NCBI GenBank assembly: GCA_948567375.1 | Contig: OX419757.1 | Location: 34,286,001-34,350,000, forward strand | DNA length: 64,000 nucleotides | Source of the DNA: Lunularia cruciata | Lineage: Eukaryota; Streptophyta; Marchantiopsida; Lunulariales; Lunulariaceae | Direction: 5' to 3' | Shown: piece after piece, positions 56,562 through 64,000 of the stretch | How positions within the stretch are numbered: the first letter of the stretch is position 1 | How the letters are laid out: the number at the start of each line of letters is the position of its first letter | The notes under the pieces: generated by a model | Seen by the model: the letters and a program-made list of their open reading frames with translations, nothing else | Database searches by the model: none | What the model was told of the DNA's origin: nothing | Position numbers and translations under genes: made by a program

Positions 56562-57342
56562 TAATAATTCTGAGATTTGAAGAGGCAAATATGAAGAGAA
56601 GCATTGTCATTTTGGATCTGCAGGTAGGAAAAGTTATTGTAGTATGGTATAGTTATTTATAACTATTGATTGCTTTACTATTGAAAGAGAGTATTTGTAG
56701 TCATATGTTGTTCAATGCTCATAATTTCTAAGAATAGATAAAGCGAAAGTGTTGTGAAGTAGTGCTCGTTGCTTGAGCTTAATTCCGAGTATCAATTTTG
56801 TGTCTGTGTTTGTGAGTGTGTGGAGAATTTTGAAGTGCAAGTCAGTGTGCGTGTTGGATGTTAGATTCCATAGCCTTGATCTTTATTCGGTGTGTTTGAT
56901 CCTAAGTGAAGTGCAATTGGAGCAATGCCTTGACAGATTTGAGAGGAATTGTAGTGTTGGTAGTATTCTGCATTTGTGAATGCAGTGCAAAGTTGATGTG
57001 AAGCAATTTTAATTGAGGAAGTTGTGCCTTCAGTGGAGAGGTGGAACACAATTCTAAGACAAAGTCATTTTGCAGTGAAGTGCCATTTTTAGGACTGAAT
57101 CATCACAATCAAGATTGTTGGAAAGATTTGATAGAGTTGTGATTAAGTGTGACAAGACTGTGGGTCAGTGCTTGTTCCTCTCTTTTAGGTGTAGTTGCTA
57201 CCTAGGAGATTAAAGAAGAACCCAAGAAGAACTACATTGTTAATGTTTAACTTGGTATTTGACCAATTCTGACCAGTATCTCTACGGGAACAAACTTTAC
57301 TTACTTGATTTGCCCAAAAGGGATATTTGCTAGGTTGTCACA

Positions 57343-59041
57343 ATGTTATACCCCATGGGTTTTAGCATTGACTATTGGGAGGAGATAGCCTCCTATAGAC
57401 CAAGTTGGCAGTCTAGTGAGGGACGGGTATGTCACCAACCAGTACGTTTTAGTAGTGGCAGTCTTGGCTCACTACATTCCGGGACCATGGCTGCATCAAT
57501 TTTAGCTTATAGTGGTGCAGTTACTTGGCCTGGTGACTTGTTGGAGGGGAATGCCCATGTAAAGGATACTCCAATACCAGAGGAGATCACTTGGATTTGG
57601 AGTAAGAGTGGGATTATTCCATCAACCTTGGATATTCCATTGTGGAGTTCAAAGGAAGCATTGCAACAACATGTAGATCAACTGGTGCAACAATCTTGGA
57701 GTGGAGCCTTTGTACCATCAAGAGATGAGTGTGAGAATGGGCCTCTAGAGTTGATTACTTTGACACCTCTGGATACCACACTCATTACTTTGTCTATTGG
57801 AGTTGTTTGGTGGGATTAGCACCGGACTAGTTGCGGTATTATAGGCGGGTATACGAGTACAAAGGTACTTTTATGTAGAGAGGATGAGATTGCTAGGCTA
57901 GTCTCTCTACATCATGTGGCACACTTGGCCTATCATCATCTGGAGTTATTACCGATGTTTGTAGTCAAAGGTTACTGGAAAGCCCTACTAGCAGACATTT
58001 CCTTATTGGGGGTGCATGATTTGGAGAGACATGGGCATATTCACTTGTTGATTTTTGGATGGCCATGTTAGGGACATACATGTGCTGGCCAAGGATTGGA
58101 TCTTCAAGATCCTTGTTTTGGTGTGTTTTGGGAGATGTTACGAATACTATGACATCTCCAAGTTTATCAATATGTTTCTCTAATGGGTGATTCTTGCACC
58201 AAAGTGATGGCAAGTACACATCAGGTCCATTCTTGCATGGGACCTATTGTATTGTTAGATGCAGCTAGAGTGGGATCACAAAATTATCATCTTTGTCTTT
58301 GGTGGACGAACCTCTTACCTAGAGAGGTTTTACAACATGCCTATGATGGGATTCAACGACTTGACCACATCTTTTTCAATGATATCTTGGATGTAAAGCA
58401 TCAATCTCAGATAGTGGTAGTGGCTGATAGGTCACCTATGGCAGTGGTGAACCTAGTTGGATAGCCTAGAGCCGCATTTCCCACACTCATGAGTTTCCCA
58501 AGCTCTCATGCTTTTTGAGAGGGAGGACCTAGACTTGTTTGGGACTCATAGTTATAGTAGTTGGTGGAGCCCAATGTTGATGAGAGAGCAAGCAATGGGT
58601 TTTTGCACCGGTATTACCGTTGTTCCAATAGTGTCAAAGGCATCTAGGCATCAGGTGTTAGGTCAAGCTATAGACCTAAACTGTTTGACCTAGATTATGA
58701 GCCTTAGCGTGGTAGAGTAGCGTAGGATGCACTTGATAGGCATCACCACTTGGACACTTGTGAGCCATGTGCCGATTGAGACGATTCAAGCACATGTTGG
58801 GGGCGATGGACTGAGTGGACATGGTATTCTTGGGACACAACCAATAGCTACTAGGGAGAGTGGTCTACTTGGAGTCAATCCAAGTGAGCGTGGGCTACTT
58901 GGATTACACCCTTGGTCCACTTGGGATGTAGCTAGAGGACGTGTGGAGCTTGCGGCTAGAGTGGAGGGAGTTTTTCACACAAAGGTTGAGACCTCTAGTA
59001 GTTGGGAGCATGAGCCTATTGCTCCCAAGGGCCAAGTGTAG
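57343..59041 (+). pseudogene. MT-1 protease tail and DNMT3-like methyltransferase
   Basis: 57343-57819 reads from the protease tail (VLYPMGFSIDYWEE) into the methyltransferase N-terminal region in one frame. Motif I is better kept than in MT-2 (LELFGGISTGL, about 57797), but about 24 bp before it are deleted and the frame then shifts. Motif IV has the catalytic Cys but the next codon is TAG (CAG in MT-2). The ENV motif is deleted (MFLMGDSCT). Motif VIII lies in 58183-58464 (WWTNLLPREVL); motifs IX/X in 58508-58693 (MREQAMGFCTG). The linker runs through 58727-59041. TAGs at 58549, 58555 and 59039 are shared with MT-2. Confidence 0.85.
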
Positions 59042-60900
59042 CAGCCAATCAGTACGTCTTCCACTCCTACTATAGTTACAGAGGATACTTGGGAGCCAGA
59101 TCTTGGACCCAAGCTTACAGGAGAGGAAAGACGGAGGGTTTGGAGGTTCTTGAGGAGCCACATGAGTTGTTTTGCCTTCAGTATGAAGGATTTGGATGCT
59201 CTAAAGGGACCTCGTATATGGATTGAGTTGACTAGCGATACACCGGTTTTCTAACGTCCTAATCAATATAGTGATATGGAGAGGATATTGATTCAAAGCC
59301 GGAGTAGCAATCTTTTTGAGGCTGGTTTGATGGAGATCTCACATGGAGAGTATGCATCAACGAAAATGATGCTTGCCAAGAAGGATATGCATGGCAACTA
59401 CATAGATAGGACGATATGTGGAGATTACCGTCCTATCAAAAAATAGACTAGGGCTGATTGGTATACCATGCCTACACCAGAGGAGATTTTTGATTCAATT
59501 GGGCATGCAAAGGTCTTCAGTACTTTGGATCTTTGAGTAGGATATCATCAGTTGCCAATCAGAGAGGAGGATAAGTCCAAGACAACATTTTGGGCTATTG
59601 ATCCTCATAGCAAGGATGTGTTAAATCAATAGAGGTTCTTTTTGTTTGGGTTAAAGACCGCTCTTGCTGAGTTCCAGAGGGTCATGGATTAGATTTTGCT
59701 CAATGCTATATTGATGATATTTTGGTCTATAGCACTATTGTGGAGGAGCATGAGGGACAGTTGTTGGAGGTGTTTGAGAGGTTGAGATCTCATGGACTCA
59801 AATTACATCTTGGGAAGTGTAGGTTCTTCCATGAGCAAGTTGAGTATTTGGGTCACACTATCTACCCTAGAAGACTTGGTGTTCAGCAGACCAAGGTGGA
59901 GGCTATTGCATGTATTCGTCAACCTACGGATGTGAGCAGAGTGTAAGCATTCCTTGGGTTGTTAAACTTTTGTCGCCGCTATGTTAGAGAATTTAGTGCT
60001 ATTGCCAAGGCCTTGACAAAGCTGACCAAGCTTACACAAGAGTGGTGTTGGAGAGATGAGCATGAGAGAGCTTTTGTAAAGCTCAAGGACATGTTGACAT
60101 TTGCCTCTATTTTGAGGAGACCAATCAAAGAACAACCATTTCAGGTTCATACTAATTGGAGTCTGTTGGGGCTTAGAGCAATGCTCACCTAGCATGATGA
60201 TGAGGGGAAGGAGTTTGTAGTGGCCTATGCTAGTTACTCCAACAATTCAGCGGAGGCAAAGTATAGTTCATATGAGGGAGAGTGCTTGGCAGCAGTTTGG
60301 GCAGTAGTACATTTCCGATGTTACCTATTTGGTAACCTTTTCACTCTCATCACTATCATCAGCCGTTGAAGTGGTTGATGGAGCCCAGCAAGCTTTCAAT
60401 GAAGCTTGCACAATGGGCTCTGATTTTATAGGAGTATGATTTCACTGTTTTTCACAGACCTGGAGTGGTGAACCGTGATGCAGATGGGTTGAGTAGAAAC
60501 CCATGTTCCAGCCAACAAGATCAGACCGGAGCACGTTGGCATGGTAAGACAGATGAGGAGATGGTGCCAAGTTGGCATGCATTGGCCTTTCTATGTATAT
60601 TTTTTGAGGCTTTGGTGGTATCTCTCTCAGCACATAAAGGAGGAGTTATTGAGGTTACAGATCTAGAGAGAAAAGATATTGGTATAGTTCAGCGAGACAT
60701 TCATGATGATGTCTTGGTGATGGACTATCTTTGCACTGGTGTTGTGGGTGGCACAGTTGGGGCCAAGGAGAGAGATTGTGTCTTTCAGCAAGCCAAACGG
60801 TTGAGATTGGAGGGTAGACACCTTTTGCGTGTCTATGAGGATAGTAGAGTGCAAGTAGTACCACTTCCATCTCAGAGACCATAGTTGGTCCGTCATGCTC
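59042..60900 (+). pseudogene. MT-1 reverse transcriptase and RNase H
   Basis: RT fingers (about 59160-59530) are strewn with stops; the shared TGA is at 59534-59536. The palm has an internal loss of about 10 codons before the active site (VMD-stop, then FAQCYIDDILVYS at about 59695-59735). 59722-59946 and 59959-60192 hold the thumb and connection (FRSHG-like LRSHGLKLHLGKCRFFHEQ, FCRRYVREFSAIAKAL). RNase H follows (about 60200-60500) with YEGECLAAVWAVVHF and RDADGLSRNP; the TDHQPLKW motif is damaged by a deletion near 60350. 60465-60884 leads to integrase. Confidence 0.85.
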
Positions 60901-61735
60901 ATGAGGAGCTAGGAAATTTTGGAGTAAAGCATACATATAGCTTACTCCAAAGTCATTATTGGTGGTGCAATATGCAAACCAAAGTATAGCAATTTGTTGC
61001 CAGATGTGTGGTTTGTGACCAAGGTAGAGCATCATTCAATGCTCCTATGCCATAGTTACACCCATTACCTATCATGGGATTGGGTTACCCTTGGATTTTG
61101 TACTTTGTTGGACCTTTACCGCTGACTATGAGACATCTTTGGTATGTCTTGGTGATGGTGGAGCACTTCTCCAAGTGGATTGAGTTGGTGGTACTTCCTA
61201 ACAAGTCTAGTGAAGGGACAACTTACTTGTTCTTGGATCAAGTTCTTAGTCATTTTGGTGCACCAGTTGAGGTTTTGACTGATCAGTGTATAGAGTTCTT
61301 GGGGGAGTTTTAGGTCTTGTGTGACAAGGCTTTGATTGATCACCGTACTACCTCCTGAGATCACCCTGAGGCAGATGGCTTAGCAGAGCAAGTGGTTTAG
61401 ACAATGAAGAGAGGATGGCAAAAGTATGGTTTGCAGAGAGGCCACTTGGGAGATTAGGATCTCCAATTACCTTGGTTGGCCATGGGCTATCAGTTCAGCC
61501 GGCAAGCCTCCTTAGCATCCTTCTCTCTGTACTTTCTACTCTATAGACAAGATCCAGATTTACCTATAGCCATTTGTCAAGATGCTACTATAGTCTTGGA
61601 CTTTGATGATCCAGATGTATGGGTGAGCGTATGTTCTCAACGAGCAAAGATCTTTTGGAGAGTGATGCCAATGGCCTTTGAGAACTTGGAGATTTCTTAG
61701 CATAGAGATACTTTACGTTATGCTACCATTTGAGG
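60901..61735 (+). pseudogene. MT-1 integrase
   Basis: The zinc arm is broken by stops (HAHEELGNFG, ARCVVCDQG). Core part 61074-61313 has LYFVGPLPL, where the first catalytic Asp of MT-2 (SLDFAG) is Tyr, and LTDQCIEFLGEF with the second Asp. The Glu region reads DGLAEQVV across a frame with stops. 61476-61700 covers the core end. TGA at 61731-61733 is shared with MT-2. Inactive. Confidence 0.85.
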
Positions 61736-61804
61736 AGGAGGTTATAGACCTTCAATTCTTGATTTCATCCAAGTGACTGTGTATATCTACAACAAACAAC
61801 ACCG

Positions 61805-62137
61805 ATGACACTTGATGTTTTGATAGGCCACACTATCTTGAGAGTGCATGAGGTTTTGCCATTTGGAGTCCTTTTGTTGGAAGGATGTGATGGTGTTGTT
61901 TGGAAGGATCATGTGCACAATTGTGTGCCATGCCATCTCCTAAACATTGATGGTATTATGGACCCAAGCTTGGCACTTGTATGTGCAGGCTTGAGGTGTA
62001 TGTTATGTGGCTCTTCTAGTGGAGTTGCTACTATGTTGGTGTATGATAGCTGTTCGAGAAGATTGCATATGGCATGTATGACTCCTCCCTTCACGGTGGT
62101 TCCTCTTGGATAGTGGTTATGTCCTAGATGTACTTGA
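61805..62137 (+). pseudogene. MT-1 PHD finger, decayed
   Basis: Homologue of 36657-36992. The integrase tail (TLDVLIGHTILRVHEVLPFG, CHLLNIDGIMDPSL) is followed by CMLC, YDSC (third Cys lost), LHMAC (Trp lost), a TAG where Trp is expected, and CPRC. The decay, with an intact counterpart in MT-2, shows that the PHD finger belongs to the family. Confidence 0.85.
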
Positions 62138-62305
62138 CTTACAGCTAGTTCATTCTTTATATGGTACAGATTACAGACAGGCAATTAACAATGGGGCTCC
62201 ATAGCACCCGGCCCTTTGATCTTTGCCCATCATAAGGTATACCATATACTTGGAGTAGATGGCTATCTGGAGTTAGAGGGACCTAATCGCCAACTACGGA
62301 GCGAT

Positions 62306-62410
62306 TATGGCACTTTAGAGTCTATGTATGACTTATGTGAGAGCTGTGCTTCTATAGTGTATGATGTTGACAGTGATGTATGTTGTGTAGCAATGTATAT
62401 ATGCACGATA
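62306..62410 (+). repeat. MT-1 3' terminal repeat B (single copy)
   Basis: About 105 bp from TTATGGCACTTTAG to GCACGATA, homologous to B1 and B2 of MT-2. Flanking CV-2 gag resumes at once. No A repeat is found at this end. A recombination between B1 and B2 would remove A2 and leave exactly this. Confidence 0.82.
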
Positions 62411-63430
62411 ATGCCAAGGGCCCTCTAAGATGACGAGCACAACAATTGATGGCTATGTGCCCAATTTAACCACAATTGTAACATCATTGTTGTTTTGCTC
62501 AAGCCCCTTCTCCTCGTGGGACTCCTTCTCTCCTTTCTTTGACCCGTCCCTATTCTCCTTGAAGAGGTCTTGCTCCTTGGTCTCAAAACCCAATGTTGCC
62601 CAATTCCATAAGAATTGGTCTAACAAAATGGTGTGTCTCAGCCCAATAGTTTGCATCAATCTTATCACTTCACCTTCTCCAAGCGCCCCTACTATTCTTT
62701 GAGCATGGGTAATGGCTTCAAAAATAGTACAAGGATTTTGCACCATTACTCTTAGCAAATCCTCTCTTGAAATTGTCAAGAGCTTTGGCTAGACTCATAT
62801 TGGTTCTCCCAACCTATAGATCCAAAAATGCCTCCACATACTCTTAGATGCTATTCTTTTGCTTCAACCCCAAGAGTTTGGTTTGGGCCATTTGCACAAA
62901 TCCACAGATTGGAAATTCTTGAGCAGCTTTTATTGCATAGCTGTCCAAGTGACCTCTCTTCCTTCTACCAACAATGTGTATTCTCAAGTGTCATACCATG
63001 TGAAGGCTTATCAATCAAGTACCCACATGCAAAAGCACTTGCAAAATGATCAATGATCTCCGTTGTGAACAATCAAAGGTATCAATTCATTCTTAAAATC
63101 TAATTTTACACTACTTTCATAGAATGTTGTCCCTTGTAAGGCTTGATATTGCATATTTTTTTCATTTGTAGTAATAATGTGGCTTGGTTGTTGATTGGAA
63201 TTGGTGTCATTGGCATGCATAACTCTCCATGTAAAATCTTCAATCATTGGTGTTGGTTGTTGAGACAACTCCTCTCCTTGCATTACTTGATCATTTGTGA
63301 TAGTACATATTTTATTTTTCAATTCCTCTGTGGTCATCTTGATTTATCAAAACTTTTTTAACATCCCTTGCATTCCTTGCATCAACTCTGGCAATTGCAG
63401 ATCCATAATTCCTACACACAGCCAATGTTC
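62411..63430 (-). pseudogene. CV-2 gag, part
   Basis: Minus-strand pieces 62453-62779 and 63050-63337 (MTTEELKNKICTITNDQVMQ) match CV-1 gag. The zinc knuckle area near 62430-62500 (VVKLGT) is decayed. The 3' side of the gene lies left of MT-1 at about 31850-31910. Frames are heavily broken. Confidence 0.78.
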
Positions 63431-63900
63431 AATTGCTACTTCCTACTTCAATAAAGGGTTAGAATGATCACTCAAGAGGGAGCATGAACTATGGGGACAA
63501 CCATTGGGACCTTAGAGACTATCACTAGTTGATAATATTCCTCACTAAAATTGTGACTACAAAATCCCTAAACATCACTTTTGGTCTAACTACGTAATGG
63601 ATTTCTACTTGTATGTTGAAAGGGTGAGGATTTGGTACATTTAGATCCATAATATCATAGTAGAATGTAGATTTTAAAATCCCACTCTTTGTCGTATACA
63701 ACCCACAAGTAGAATCATTGGGTTTGGTGAATTCATCACTTTGTCCATGAATTTTGCTCCAAAGTGATAAACAAGAGATACTCTCATTTTCTCATGCTGG
63801 ATGTACATAATCTTGATGGGAAATGGACTCAAAAATGGGAAGCTAGTTGCAAGAAATTGTCCTCTTGGTGCCTCCATCCCATCTGCTCTTTAAAACACTT
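63431..63900 (-). pseudogene. CV-2 leader ORFs
   Basis: ORF 1 is open at 63674-63877 (MEAPRGQFLATSFPFLSPFP, YHFGAKFMDKVMNSPNP), matching CV-1 7598-7819. ORF 2 (about 63440-63660) has lost its frame but aligns with CV-1 7390-7593. From 63900 to 64000 the sequence matches the stretch just before the CV-1 primer site; no gene there. Confidence 0.6.
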
Positions 63901-64000
63901 CCCAAGTCCAGCAATTGCACAATGTTTCCTCCCCTCAAATTACTCAATTTTAGTAGCTCATGTTCTATCAAGAGGGGTGATCCACGCTCTTGGATTGAAA

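Larger units (their letters stand above)
50198..57342 (+). mobile_element. Solo GL giant LTR (sLTR-e) with a 3.4-kb insertion
   Basis: Starts TGTGGTACCC (50198), ends GTTGTCACA (57342); flanks GTGTT (50193-50197) and ATGTT (57343-57347) form a duplication with one change. Net length without the insertion at 50648-54008 is about 3.78 kb. Region 50198-50621 is the LTR start, non-coding; 56562-57342 is the non-coding LTR end. Confidence 0.88.
31911..62410 (+). mobile_element. MT-1: Ty3/gypsy element with DNA methyltransferase and PHD finger
   Basis: Net length about 9.2 kb after removal of two solo GL LTRs (34425-48526, 50198-57342). It is inserted in CV-2 gag; flanks AGGC (31907-31910) and ATGC (62411-62414) look like a 4-bp duplication with one change. 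Order: 5' repeat A, leader, gag, protease, methyltransferase, RT, RNase H, integrase, PHD finger, terminal repeat B. Many stops and shifts make it inactive. It is older than MT-2, which lies inside an LTR that inserted into it. Confidence 0.85.
27092..64000 (-). mobile_element. CV-2: second chromovirus, running past the window end
   Basis: Same family and strand as CV-1. The 3' LTR is 27092-27687; pol remnants occupy 27703-31910; MT-1 (31911-62410) then interrupts gag, which resumes at 62411 and runs to 64000. Rejoining 31910 with 62411 matches CV-1 at about 6355. The last bases match CV-1 just before its primer site, so the site and 5' LTR should start within about 20 bp after the window. 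The left target sequence is probably CCTTG (27087-27091). Confidence 0.88.

Overview
The window is a block of nested, decayed plant LTR retrotransposons. I see no host gene, rRNA, canonical tRNA gene or CRISPR array. The families point to a land plant with a large, repeat-rich genome: an Athila/Tat-like Ty3/gypsy element, a chromodomain chromovirus primed by initiator-Met tRNA, and many stops of the CAG-to-TAG and CGA-to-TGA kind expected from decay of methylated cytosines in plants. A gymnosperm or fern is my guess; the sequence does not settle it. Family names used here are mine.

Three families explain nearly everything. GL is an Athila/Tat-like element whose LTRs are about 3.8 kb and carry a conserved coiled-coil ORF of about 860 codons. 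CV is a chromovirus of about 6.6 kb with 0.6-0.75 kb LTRs. MT is a Ty3/gypsy element of about 10.3 kb with a complete-order DNMT3-like cytosine-5 DNA methyltransferase between protease and reverse transcriptase, and a PHD finger after the integrase.

Layout. GL-1 lies on the minus strand: 3' LTR (1-770, a sliver near 13076-13101, 16838-18371), internal region (18372-24280), 5' LTR (24281-27091, continuing past the window). Inside the 3' LTR sit a solo GL LTR (771-13070, TSD GTCTC) and another (13102-16832, TSD CTACT). The first of these holds CV-1 (2105-8684, TSD CTCCT) and a further short solo GL LTR (8823-10717, TSD TCTTC). Inside the 5' LTR sits CV-2 (from 27092 past the window end), which holds an opposite-strand solo CV LTR (30049-30759) and MT-1 (31911-62410, plus strand). 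MT-1 holds two solo GL LTRs: 34425-48526 (TSD TTGAG) and 50198-57342. The first of those contains MT-2 (35826-46147, minus strand, its 5.4-kb core inverted). The second contains a 3.4-kb CT-rich non-coding insertion (50648-54008). Maximum nesting is GL-1 > CV-2 > MT-1 > solo GL LTR > MT-2.

How the parts work together. Each family would encode Gag, protease, reverse transcriptase, RNase H and integrase; CV adds a chromodomain and MT adds a PHD finger, both possible chromatin-targeting modules. The methyltransferase in the MT polyprotein is the most unusual cargo. All copies here carry stops or frameshifts, so none looks autonomous now. MT-1 and MT-2 share several stops at identical codons, so both probably descend from an already damaged source. 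MT ends also look unusual: a 0.45-kb repeat A at the 5' end and B-A-B (B about 106 bp) at the 3' end.
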